A DNA stretch of 64,000 bases from Chitinophagaceae bacterium 26-R-25 (lineage in GTDB: Bacteria > Bacteroidota > Bacteroidia > Chitinophagales > Chitinophagaceae). The notes under the pieces are model-generated. The model had not been told where the DNA came from. It searched no databases and worked only from the letters and a program-made list of their open reading frames with translations. Both the position numbers and the translations under genes were made by a program. Positions 53,810-62,419 of this stretch are shown piece by piece. Each line of letters opens with the position of its first letter. Position 1 is the first letter of the stretch. The stretch is from NCBI GenBank assembly GCA_029906195.1, contig JARWSJ010000001.1, positions 1,736,001 through 1,800,000 on the forward strand, written 5' to 3'.

Positions 53810-55618
53810 ATGGCCCCGTCAACAAAGATCTTCCCCGAAAAGATCAGAGAAAAATCTTACCTGCAATATAAGATCCAGCAAAAGCATGAATACTGGAAAA
53901 CGCCGAAAAGTGCGCTGTTGCTAGGTGCCGGCTGTTCTTATCCTGTAGTGCCACTGGGTTCTGGCATTATAAAGTATTGTCAGCAGCTGAGTTTTATAAG
54001 AGACAAGTTTCCCTTGTTTGCAGCGGAACTGCATGCCAATTTCCTGGCAAAACCAGGCACGGAACTGATCGACAAATTCTTCCAGGAAAAGTTAATCAAC
54101 CAACAAAATTTTGAAGATTATGTAACAGAAAAAGAAAAAATAATTGCGCAGAATATCTTGAAGGTTAAAACGGAAGAACTGAAAAAGCTGCGGAGCTTTG
54201 TGCCGGATGCAGAATGGGACGATTATGAAAAACATCTTGTATCTGATGCCAGGTATGGCTTTTGGATGGATGCATATAGCAGCAGCCCAAGAGAACGACA
54301 ACGGCTGGTAGAGGCATTGATTGAAGAATGTAATCCCGGGGGTGCCTATGTTATACTTGCCCACATGATCGAGAAGGGATATTTCAACAATATACTTACC
54401 ACGAACTTCGACGACTTCATTAATGAAACGATGGCTTATTATACGTCCAAACGTGTAAGGTTCTTTGCCGACGATGAGATCAGCCAGTTTATTTCCATCT
54501 ACGGCAATAAGCCAAACATTATTAAGCTGCATGGCGACTATCGCTATGCGAACATTAAAAACACCACTGACGAGACGCTTCGACTATCAAAAAGCATGGA
54601 AGAAAAATTACGGGAACTATTGGTTAATCTTGATCTCATCGTAATTGGTTACAACGGTTCCGACTATTCCATCATGAATGTTCTACAACAAATGAAATCG
54701 CCCAACTGTGAATTGCTTTGGTGTGGGCTCGACGAAAACGATGTACACTGGCGGGTAGCCAATCTCATCAACACCACCTCAAACAGCTGGTTCATCAAGA
54801 TCAAGGACTTCGATGATGTGATCAGCGATTTCTATTACCAGTTCCTTGAAAAGTCGCTCGCCCCCATCGAAAGAGCGAAAAAACGTGAGGATGAGTTTAA
54901 TCGCTATATACTGGAGATCTCCAAAAAGGTAAAAGAAAATGCGTCTCAATCTGAGATCAATAAACTGGAAAAACAGGAATTGGTTTGGGACCTTATCAAT
55001 AAAACAAACAAGGAAACAGATCAGGAAAAACGTTTCTACCTGCTTTCAGAAATACTTATACACGATCCTGGTTTTGCCGACGCTTATATGCATCGCGGCT
55101 TTATTTACGTGGATGATAAAAGAGATTATGACAATGCAATAAAAGACTTTACGAGTGCCATTGGGCTGGATGATAAAAACGCGTCTGCCTACCGCGGTCG
55201 TGGCTGGGCCTATACAGAAAAGGGGAACTTTGAACTTGCTTTGAAAGACCTGGATATTGCTGTCAACCTTGTAGAAGCAAGCAGCATCTCAAACTTTGAA
55301 AAATCGGTGTTCTACAATACCCGCGGCTTTTATTTTCTACAAACAAAACAATATGCAGAAGCAATTGCCGATCTCGAGAAAGCACTGCAGCTGGATCCTT
55401 CTTACGAGTACCCCTACAAGCATTTGGCAGAGGTTTATTACAGACAGGAGAACTACAGCATTGCTTTGGAGATGGCAAACAAAGCTATCGATCTTGACAA
55501 AAATTATCGTGCAGCCTACCAGGTAAGGAGCAGGATATACAAAGCGTTAAACCTTCCCGATCTTGCCGTGCAAGACGAGGAAACAGCAAAGACGCTAGAA
55601 AAAGGTCAAACAAACTAA
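53810..55618 (+). CDS. SIR2-TPR protein, candidate anti-phage NADase
   Basis: 602 residues, no signal peptide. Residues about 30-350 are a SIR2-type NAD-binding domain: GAGCS at 39-43, TTNFDD at 197-202, KLHGDYR at 239-245 (catalytic His in LHG) and GYNGSDYS at 280-287. The Asn and His of these motifs are the NADase residues in SIR2-type phage-defence proteins. Residues about 405-600 contain about five TPR units (for example AYMHRGFIYVDDKRDYDNAI, AYRGRGWAYTEKGNFELAL, AIADLEKALQLDPSYEYPY). It is a single-gene unit between hairpins. A defence role is inferred from family behaviour; its trigger is unknown. Confidence 0.8.
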   Translation: MAPSTKIFPEKIREKSYLQYKIQQKHEYWKTPKSALLLGAGCSYPVVPLGSGIIKYCQQLSFIRDKFPLFAAELHANFLAKPGTELIDKFFQEKLINQQNFEDYVTEKEKIIAQNILKVKTEELKKLRSFVPDAEWDDYEKHLVSDARYGFWMDAYSSSPRERQRLVEALIEECNPGGAYVILAHMIEKGYFNNILTTNFDDFINETMAYYTSKRVRFFADDEISQFISIYGNKPNIIKLHGDYRYANIKNTTDETLRLSKSMEEKLRELLVNLDLIVIGYNGSDYSIMNVLQQMKSPNCELLWCGLDENDVHWRVANLINTTSNSWFIKIKDFDDVISDFYYQFLEKSLAPIERAKKREDEFNRYILEISKKVKENASQSEINKLEKQELVWDLINKTNKETDQEKRFYLLSEILIHDPGFADAYMHRGFIYVDDKRDYDNAIKDFTSAIGLDDKNASAYRGRGWAYTEKGNFELALKDLDIAVNLVEASSISNFEKSVFYNTRGFYFLQTKQYAEAIADLEKALQLDPSYEYPYKHLAEVYYRQENYSIALEMANKAIDLDKNYRAAYQVRSRIYKALNLPDLAVQDEETAKTLEKGQTN

Positions 55619-55621
55619 ATG

Positions 55622-55652
55622 GCACTGTTGACCTTTTAGAGGTCAACAGTGC
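55622..55652 (+). other. Perfect 12-bp hairpin directly after the SIR2-TPR stop
   Basis: GCACTGTTGACC-ttttaga-GGTCAACAGTGC, stable but without the U-run of a classical terminator. It begins 3 bases after the stop codon. Confidence 0.75.
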
Positions 55653-55664
55653 TAAAGAAAGACT

Positions 55665-55757
55665 GCTTGTCATCCCGACGAAGGAGGGATCTGAGTGCTT
55701 ACTTAAACAGCGGGTTATGTGGTAGATCCAGATCCCTCCTTCGTCGGGATGACAAGC
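55665..55757. repeat. 28-bp perfect inverted repeat
   Basis: gcttgtcatcccgacgaagg (55665 onward, 28 bases) faces its complement at 55730-55757 across 37 bases. The remainder of the 442-base gap to 56060 carries a lone aattagga-type arm near 55796-55813 and a terminator, but no gene. Confidence 0.85.
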
Positions 55758-55952
55758 AACATTCTTTTAATTTTTCAAACAGCCTTCTCAGGCAATCGCC
55801 TAACTCCTAATTCCTGAAAATGTGTACAGCACACCCCACTCATTTTCAGAAAATCAAAATCCCCTTTGCAAATCCCACTACCAAAGGAGGGAACATTTTT
55901 TGCAAGGATTAATTTGCGCGGTTGACGCGCTCATCATTTCAGCTATTGACAT

Positions 55953-55985
55953 AAAGAGGGTCCCGTTTTGCGGGACTCTTTTTTT
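55953..55985 (+). terminator. Intrinsic terminator
   Basis: aaagaggGTCCCG-ttttg-CGGGACtcttt followed by ttttt. Located 330 bases after the SIR2-TPR stop, with no gene between, so it may close a short untranslated RNA or serve read-through transcripts. Confidence 0.75.
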
Positions 55986-56060
55986 ATGTTTTTCACCGTA
56001 TTTTTTTCGATTAGGAATAATTTGGCATGAATTTCGAACAGGCTGAGGAAACGTAACTCG

Positions 56061-56861
56061 ATGAAAAAGAATATCCTTCAATTTTTGACCCTGTGCCTGG
56101 TTGTCCTCGCAATCAGCTTTACGGCATGTAACAAAAATGATAAAAGTGCTTCCGGCGGTACAGCCAAACTCGAGCTAAGGCTTACCGACGCTCCGGGCAA
56201 CTATGATGCAGTGTACATCGACATTCAAAGTGTGAAAATCAACGCAACTACAGACTCTACAAACGGCTGGACAGATGTGCCATTAATTAAACCGGGCGTA
56301 TACAATTTACTTGACTTTAGAAATGGCATCGATACACTGCTTGCCTCAGTAGATATTCCTGCGGGAAAAATAAGCCAGATAAGATTGGTGCTGGGCAGCA
56401 ATAACAGTGTGGTGGTAGACGGAGCATCTTATCCATTAAACACACCTTCTGCACAACAAAGTGGTTTAAAACTGAACCTCCATGCAGATCTGACTGCAGG
56501 AATTGTTTATCGCTTGTGGATCGATTTTGATGCAAATAAATCAGTTGTTGCAACAGGCAGTGGCAAATTCAATCTTAAGCCGGTTATCAGAACTTATTCT
56601 GAAGCAACCGGTGGTACAATGCAGGGAACAGTTTTGCCTCCTGATGCAAAAGCCACAGTAATGGCCATCAATGGAACTGACACATTGTATGCAGTTCCTT
56701 CCCTTTTAGGTTTCTATCGTTTTGCAGGCGTTACTGCCGGAAGCTGGAACCTATATTTTGTAGCGGATACATTAACAGGCTATCAAAACTTCAACGTTGC
56801 GAATGTATCGGTGCAAACAGGCGTTGTTACGACTGTGCCTACTGTTACATTGATCAAATAA
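56061..56861 (+). CDS. DUF4382 lipoprotein
   Basis: 266 residues. N-terminal hydrophobic stretch ends in the lipobox FTAC at residues 20-23, so the mature protein is lipid-anchored at the membrane. The first domain (about 35-165) has LELRLTDAPGNYDAVYIDIQSVKIN, the DUF4382 opening, followed by LLDFRNGIDTLLASVDIPAGKISQIRLVLG. A second, carboxypeptidase-regulatory-like domain (about 180-266) ends the protein. Function unknown. The TAA is close to an aattgaaa arm. Confidence 0.88.
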   Translation: MKKNILQFLTLCLVVLAISFTACNKNDKSASGGTAKLELRLTDAPGNYDAVYIDIQSVKINATTDSTNGWTDVPLIKPGVYNLLDFRNGIDTLLASVDIPAGKISQIRLVLGSNNSVVVDGASYPLNTPSAQQSGLKLNLHADLTAGIVYRLWIDFDANKSVVATGSGKFNLKPVIRTYSEATGGTMQGTVLPPDAKATVMAINGTDTLYAVPSLLGFYRFAGVTAGSWNLYFVADTLTGYQNFNVANVSVQTGVVTTVPTVTLIK

Positions 56862-56866
56862 TTAAA

Positions 56867-56971
56867 TAATTGAAAGTTGAAAGTTGAAAATTGAAAATGA
56901 TTGGCTTTAATTACTATTATTCAAAATTGAACCCATCATTTTCAACTTTCAACTTTCAATTTTCAATTTAT
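56867..56971. repeat. Paired inverted octamer arms (aattgaaa type) between convergent genes
   Basis: Arm A 56867-56899, arm B 56937-56971; arm B contains the stop of the metallopeptidase gene. Confidence 0.75.
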
Positions 56972-58164
56972 TGACTAACTATCGTTGGCAACTGCGCATC
57001 AAACAAAGCAATAAACTCAGCAGAACTCATAATGTGACCTTGTTTTTGTGCATTGTTAGCTACCTGATAGCCCCATTCTGCTGCGGCCATTCTTTGAGTT
57101 GGCGTACCATGGTGATTGATGCTGGTAAATGAACAGTCGCCTATGTTAAAGAAGACCTGCAAAAATTCCTTCACTCTTTTCCACTGCATGGATGCACCTC
57201 GTGCGCTAGAGAGAAAGTATGCAGACATTGCATCAGCCATCAACTCCGTTCTGCGAGTAGCCTCAGGTGAAGATTCATTGCCAAATACATTTCTTTGAAA
57301 CTGAACATGGTGCCCAAACTCATGTGCAAGCACTGCTTGAGGAGCAACATCGCCAAACCCAATCGCAGCATAAGCATCAAGGATACCATCTCCCATTACA
57401 ATTTTATCTGGTACTACACCAAAGGGCGGAAAATCAAATGTCGACTGCGCAAATGCGTTGAACGTAAAAATTGGATGATTACCATTTCTATACTGAGGAA
57501 CGCCTTGCAGCAATGCTGAAATTACATCAGCCCAGTATTCTGCACCAATTTGTGAATCGCCGTAAAGAATCATATCTATCCTGATCACTTTGTTTCTATC
57601 CTGCAGCATGCTACCATGCATAGGCACTACAATAATTTGAGAAGATTGTATGTCCCAGAAACGTTGCAGGTCCTTCATTGTTTTTGTAATGCGCTGCGTG
57701 TACTCTCCGTTAACGCCAAATTGCTGACCACTCTCACTGTTTGAAAAAAGCAATGCATCATACGTTGGAAAATCGAGCATTCCTGTGAGGGATGCATAGA
57801 AAATGACATCAAAAGACCAGTCAGACAGTTGAAGATTCAGCCACTGTGTAACCAAGGTGTTGTCATCGCATGTTGTTTCGGTAAGTTTGAGCGCATTCAA
57901 CACTGCATATTTATACTCAGGGTTAACTTTCGCAAGCAGGTCGGCTTTTATACTATTCGATCTGCTTTCGAAATTGCCAGGCAGTGTTGCCCTGAGTTTT
58001 GCGAATGTTGCGGCTACATCGACCGGAGTTGTTGCATTTGTTTTGGAAGCGGCATTGCTTTGATTGGGTTGGGCAGATCCTTCTCTATTGTAGTCTTTCT
58101 GACAGCCCGTAGCAAAGAATGCGCAGATCACAATGGCAAACATTGATGAATAAAGAGTTCTCAT
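56968..58164 (-). CDS. Lipoprotein metallopeptidase (HExxH)
   Basis: 398 residues from the Met at 58164; the frame is open to 58206. N-terminal helix followed by ATGC lipobox (Cys 21), so a lipoprotein. The zinc site is HEFGHH at residues 281-286, with a likely third ligand in RRTELMAD (glutamate about 20 residues on). This gives the gluzincin plan HExxH-x(20)-E. Substrate and family name are not clear. It has no neighbour in the same direction within 700 bases. Confidence 0.8.
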   Translation of the reverse strand: MRTLYSSMFAIVICAFFATGCQKDYNREGSAQPNQSNAASKTNATTPVDVAATFAKLRATLPGNFESRSNSIKADLLAKVNPEYKYAVLNALKLTETTCDDNTLVTQWLNLQLSDWSFDVIFYASLTGMLDFPTYDALLFSNSESGQQFGVNGEYTQRITKTMKDLQRFWDIQSSQIIVVPMHGSMLQDRNKVIRIDMILYGDSQIGAEYWADVISALLQGVPQYRNGNHPIFTFNAFAQSTFDFPPFGVVPDKIVMGDGILDAYAAIGFGDVAPQAVLAHEFGHHVQFQRNVFGNESSPEATRRTELMADAMSAYFLSSARGASMQWKRVKEFLQVFFNIGDCSFTSINHHGTPTQRMAAAEWGYQVANNAQKQGHIMSSAEFIALFDAQLPTIVSQ

Positions 58165-58907
58165 AATTAAAGGTTTTTGATTTGTTTTTAATAACACGTG
58201 TTTCATACTATATGTTTAAATAGTTGCATAGCGATCACGTCACAGAATGTCAATGATTGAAGAATGCGGATAAGACTTTGCTTACAGCATTTTCCATAGA
58301 TAGACCTTCTGCCTTCAGTTAATAATCTTGTGTAGAAGTGAATATGCTTTGTGATTGCAGATTTCAGCATTGCGCGCCATCAGCGGCTTTAATGAATCTT
58401 TTAATTAAAGCACTTTTCCTCATCGTCGATTAAAGAAGATGCAGTCAAATTATTGGTTAACACGGTACGAAAAGAAATCAAATACATCATTGAATGATGC
58501 CTCTTGCCTGATTGATCAACTACATTCTTTGTGCCGCACCTGTGGCGCACAAAGAGGCGTGATCGGAGAAATTATTTCCACAATGGTGTTGTGTATTCTG
58601 CGCTGGAGTCCGGCAATGAAGATAAATTGGGGAAGCCGCAATCGGCGGCTCTGCCGGGGTTAAGCACTAACAAGTTAATTAAAAAAAACTTTCTTATTAC
58701 TTTCTGACCCAAGTATTTTTTAAGAAAAAATCCTCTTTAAAAACCCGCTTTTTTTTTTACATTACCTGTTTGTCAGCGGCATTTGCAGCTCCGGTTAAAC
58801 ATCGGTGCCTGCCCGAATTGATTCATTCAGGCTGGCGTCGCATTACGTTCGTCAACAGTAATACTATTAAGCGAAGGTTTCCTATTTAAACTCCTCATTT
58901 ATTTGGA
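58165..58907. other. 743-base region without a recognisable gene
   Basis: Low GC with long A and T runs at 58680-58760. A hairpin ctttgtgcc ... ggcgcacaaag lies near 58528-58555. A 74-codon frame at 58439-58663 has no signal peptide, no motif and unlike-neighbour composition, and I do not call it. No RNA gene recognised. Confidence 0.5.
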
Positions 58908-60578
58908 CTAACTCCAATCAAATTGCATTGTACGATTGTTTAGTTTCCAAACAGCCGGTTCGGTGTTCGTCATCCAGTCAACAGGTTCACCTAAGGGCTG
59001 TTGTTTTGCCGCCTGAGCAAATGCCTTGCGTATAGCATCTTTTTGTTCTGCGCCAATAGCTTCCGGTTGTGCAGAAATAAATAATGGCGCGCCGCTCTCG
59101 GCCAGCAGTTGCAGCCACTGTTTGTTTTTCGCCCATGGAATGTCTTTTGTAATCCCCACACAATCTCCGTCTGCTGCATAAAACGCATTGTGCTGTGGCA
59201 AACGGAAAGCCAATGTATTCACTCCCATTTTAGTTACACGGCTCCATTCCTTTCCACTTGTATCGTCACCAATACGACACAATTCGAACAGACCTGCACT
59301 CAGGTGGCTCAAGGTATTGCAGCCAATGATGTAAATGTTATCACCGGCAGCGCCTCTTATGGTTTTGTATAGATCACCAATGATCTCCGCGTTTGTTCTC
59401 GATCGATCGTTAAAGTTCCAACCTTCAGAAGTAAAAGCGTCCTTCATGCCAGGCCCCCAACGACCAGTAATATCATAAGTAGTGAAATCGTGTTTTACCA
59501 TTTCATATCCCCACGATTTATAAATACTGAAATAGTTCTTGATGCGTTCAATATTTTCGTTAATAGTAGGATCTAATACGGGATTCTTAGGACTGTCCCT
59601 GCCCGGAATGGATGGAGCAAGTAAGATCTTTTTCTCATCATGTCGAGCACATAGCGGGCGCATCCACAAACCCGGCCGCATACCAAGTTTCTTTATCTCG
59701 TCTGCCAACAGGTGCATGTCCTTAAACTTATCGTTTGGCTTGCCGAAATCTTCGTTCCATCCGCCATCACCCGGCAATAGCGGCGAGTACTCGGCCCAAC
59801 CCGCATCGATAACAGAGAACGGCTTGTTGGAATGATCTGTCACCAGCTCGGCCATCATCGCCGTTGTTTTTTTAATAAGGTCAAATGAATTCTCGCCGTA
59901 GGCAAAATACCAGTCATTGATACCGTAAACCGGTTGCTTTGGCAATCGCGGTTTCGTGCACATTTTTTTGCAAAACAAATGATCTGTTTGAAAAACACTC
60001 TTCACGTTTGCATCATTCATGGTGATAACATCTGCCGCATGCAGTTTCCTGCCACCTAACAAAACACCTCTTCCTCCAGAATTAGTGTCGAGCATCAGCT
60101 CTAAAGAATGTTCTCCCAAAACCCACCAGCAAATAGCACTTGCGCCGGTCTTCACACCAAAGCATTCTGCACTTTTCCCGTCAGTAATGATAATGTACCA
60201 TGGATTTTTTACGGCGGTGTAATCTGTTTTCCATTGCAGGTCACCATAAGAGCGCTCCCAATGATCTCCTAAAAATTTTGAATTGGCGGGCTTGTCATAC
60301 TTCCATTTTATACGAACCGCACTCAACTCCTTTGTCGGTGAACTTACATAGATACTATCTGCATCGATGCTTCTTTTTATCTCTACTGTAAAATTTTCAC
60401 GCGCATATAAACTGCCATTGCTTCCGGTAAGCTTGAACCATTCGTTCATTGATTGCACCCAAACCTCGTCAGGATATTTCATTGAAGTATCGTTGTTCCC
60501 TAATCCGTACGTTAGTTTAGTTAACGCACCTGTAAGTACTGCCGTACCTGATATTTTTACAAAATCCCTTCTTTTCAT
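58908..60578 (-). CDS. Clan GH-D (melibiase-like) glycoside hydrolase, Tat-exported
   Basis: 556 residues from the Met at 60578, which starts a twin-arginine signal (MKRRDFVKISGTAVLTGALT). The frame is open further to 60638, without signal character. After an N-terminal beta domain (residues about 30-210) comes a TIM barrel with FSVIDAGWAEYSP, LGMRPGLWMRPLCA and the nucleophile strand VKHDFTTYDITGRWG; the second acid is expected in CRIGDDTSG. Layout and the 'GLWxxP...K-x-D' motifs fit alpha-galactosidase-type GH27/GH36 enzymes. The exact sugar is not decided. Confidence 0.78.
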   Translation of the reverse strand: MKRRDFVKISGTAVLTGALTKLTYGLGNNDTSMKYPDEVWVQSMNEWFKLTGSNGSLYARENFTVEIKRSIDADSIYVSSPTKELSAVRIKWKYDKPANSKFLGDHWERSYGDLQWKTDYTAVKNPWYIIITDGKSAECFGVKTGASAICWWVLGEHSLELMLDTNSGGRGVLLGGRKLHAADVITMNDANVKSVFQTDHLFCKKMCTKPRLPKQPVYGINDWYFAYGENSFDLIKKTTAMMAELVTDHSNKPFSVIDAGWAEYSPLLPGDGGWNEDFGKPNDKFKDMHLLADEIKKLGMRPGLWMRPLCARHDEKKILLAPSIPGRDSPKNPVLDPTINENIERIKNYFSIYKSWGYEMVKHDFTTYDITGRWGPGMKDAFTSEGWNFNDRSRTNAEIIGDLYKTIRGAAGDNIYIIGCNTLSHLSAGLFELCRIGDDTSGKEWSRVTKMGVNTLAFRLPQHNAFYAADGDCVGITKDIPWAKNKQWLQLLAESGAPLFISAQPEAIGAEQKDAIRKAFAQAAKQQPLGEPVDWMTNTEPAVWKLNNRTMQFDWS

Positions 60579-60762
60579 TTGGTCAAGTTTGTTGTTTTTA
60601 AAAGCGTGGCAGCAAAAGATAGTAAGATTATCAGACAATAACGAGCAAGATTTTCCCCAAGCAGTTCAATAAAAAAAAATCTTTCCAATTTTCTAAAAAA
60701 TATAAATCTAAAGTGATTTCCTTTCTCGTAGCTGAACTTAATTACTCACTAAAAAAATTGTT

Positions 60763-61476
60763 ATGAAAGAAACGAACGATGAAGGCACCGTGCAAAAGAT
60801 TCTAACTGCTCAGTTCAACAGAAAGACTTTTCTAAAATACTCTGCCATTGCCGGATCGACAATGGCAATAGGCCTGGAAGCTTGTCATAAAGACGACAAT
60901 CCATCTATGTCAAATGGCACAGTCGATGTAGGAAGCGGCGATACGGGCATTTTAAATTTTGCTTACGCGCTTGAGCAACTGGAAGCGGCATTTTATATAC
61001 AGGTAAATGCATCGATGTACAGCGGTGCCACCAATGAAGAAAAGCAAATACTGGCTGATATCATGAACCATGAAATTGCACACCGCGATTTCTTCAAAGC
61101 GGCACTGGGTTCTTCTGCCATCATGCAGCTCCAGGTTGATTTTTCAAAAATTGATTTTACCAGTCGTGCCAGTGTATTAGGGACTGCGAAAGCGCTTGAA
61201 GATACTGGTGTTTCTGCGTACAATGGCGCGGGACAATACATCATGAAAGGCGATTATCTGACGCTTGCTGGGAAGATTGTTTCCGTAGAAGCAAGACATG
61301 CTGCTGCTATACGTGATCTGCTGAATCCAAAGTCCGCATCTTTTGCAGGTGACGACGTCGTTGACCCAACCACCGGCCTTGATTTCTCCAGAACTCCAAA
61401 TGCAGGCAGCCCAAGTATTGTAGCCACTGCGAACACGTTTCTCAAAACAAAAATATCCGCCACCAAACTACCATAA
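60763..61476 (+). CDS. Ferritin-like (Ferritin_2-type) protein 1, Tat-type signal
   Basis: 237 residues. The N-terminus has a short twin-arginine-like stretch (FNRKTFLKYSAIAGSTMAIGLEAC) ending in a Cys that could be a lipobox (LEAC). Residues about 65-220 are a four-helix bundle of the ferritin-like 2 type: FAYALEQLEAAFYIQ, NHEIAHRDFFKAAL, EDTGVSAYNGAGQY and VEARHAAAIRDLL. The four helices carry E and ExxH residues expected for a di-metal site. The role is unproven in this family. It is 11 bases before its paralogue. Confidence 0.85.
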   Translation: MKETNDEGTVQKILTAQFNRKTFLKYSAIAGSTMAIGLEACHKDDNPSMSNGTVDVGSGDTGILNFAYALEQLEAAFYIQVNASMYSGATNEEKQILADIMNHEIAHRDFFKAALGSSAIMQLQVDFSKIDFTSRASVLGTAKALEDTGVSAYNGAGQYIMKGDYLTLAGKIVSVEARHAAAIRDLLNPKSASFAGDDVVDPTTGLDFSRTPNAGSPSIVATANTFLKTKISATKLP

Positions 61477-61487
61477 AACTTATTGTC

Positions 61488-62285
61488 ATGAATACTACGA
61501 AAATATTTGAAGCACTTGCTAATGAAAAAAACGAAACGGATCTTTCGAGGCGCGACGCGTTGAACAAGACTTTGAAGCTCGGCCTTAAAGCAGTAATCGC
61601 GGCAATACCGCTCGGGCTTTCAAGCATCATGAGCAATCGCGCATTCGCACAAACCTCCACTCCGGGCGTTGTTGATATTTTAAACTATGCTCTTACGCTG
61701 GAATACCTGGAATCAGAATTCTATCAAATGGGACTTGCTTCCCCAGGTCTTGTTCCTTCCAGCGATATGAACATTATTGCGCAGATCAGTAAGCATGAAG
61801 ACGCACACGTTGCATTGTTGAAATCAACCATCGCCTCATTGCAGGGCACACCCGTAAACAAACCTAACTTTGATTTTACCGCCGGTGGCACATTTGCAGA
61901 TGTATTCATTAACTATCAAACTTTTCTCGCGTTGTCAAATGCATTTGAAGACACAGGTGTTCGCGCTTACAAAGGACAAGCTGCCAATTTACTCGCCGAT
62001 AAAGCAGCCGGAGCCGTGATTACCGCCGCACTCGACATACATTCAGTTGAGGCAAGACATGCTTCTGAAATAAGGCGATTACGAGGCTTTAAAGGCTGGA
62101 TCACACAAACACAGGCAAATGGTTTGCCGGCTGCGATCTATGCAGGAGAAGACAATACTATGCAAGGAGGAAAAGACGTGAAGACTGTCACCGCAGTACC
62201 CGCAGATGCCATCACGGAGGCATTCGACGAACCACTGAGCATGGCGCAGGTGCTGGCGATTGCTGGACCGTTTATTAAAGCGTGA
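61488..62285 (+). CDS. Ferritin-like (Ferritin_2-type) protein 2, Tat signal
   Basis: 265 residues. Clear twin-arginine signal SRRDALNKTLKLGLKAVIAA with cleavage near AFA-QT. The helix pairs repeat those of its neighbour: YALTLEYLESEFYQ, KHEDAHVALLKSTI, EDTGVRAYKGQAAN and HSVEARHASEIRRLRG. The two genes are a tandem duplication with divergent C-termini. The folded export route suggests a cofactor loaded in the cytoplasm. Metal content and function are inferred. Stop is 6 bases from an aattaagaatt-type arm. Confidence 0.87.
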   Translation: MNTTKIFEALANEKNETDLSRRDALNKTLKLGLKAVIAAIPLGLSSIMSNRAFAQTSTPGVVDILNYALTLEYLESEFYQMGLASPGLVPSSDMNIIAQISKHEDAHVALLKSTIASLQGTPVNKPNFDFTAGGTFADVFINYQTFLALSNAFEDTGVRAYKGQAANLLADKAAGAVITAALDIHSVEARHASEIRRLRGFKGWITQTQANGLPAAIYAGEDNTMQGGKDVKTVTAVPADAITEAFDEPLSMAQVLAIAGPFIKA

Positions 62286-62416
62286 GGACAATTAAGAATT
62301 AAGAATTGCCTAGGTGCAGCATTCAATACCAACAATAACTTCAAGATTGTTTGCCGGTAATGAGAAAAATTGCACTGTGAAGAATTCTTAATTCTTAATT
62401 CCTAATTCTTAATTCG
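62286..62416. repeat. Paired inverted arms (aattaagaatt type) between convergent genes
   Basis: Arm A 62286-62308, arm B 62381-62416. Confidence 0.7.
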
Positions 62417-62419
62417 CCC

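Noticed and set aside
58439-58663. A 74-codon plus-strand frame
   Set aside because: No signal, motif, ribosome-site context or conserved-looking composition; it lies in a region with no other coding signal.
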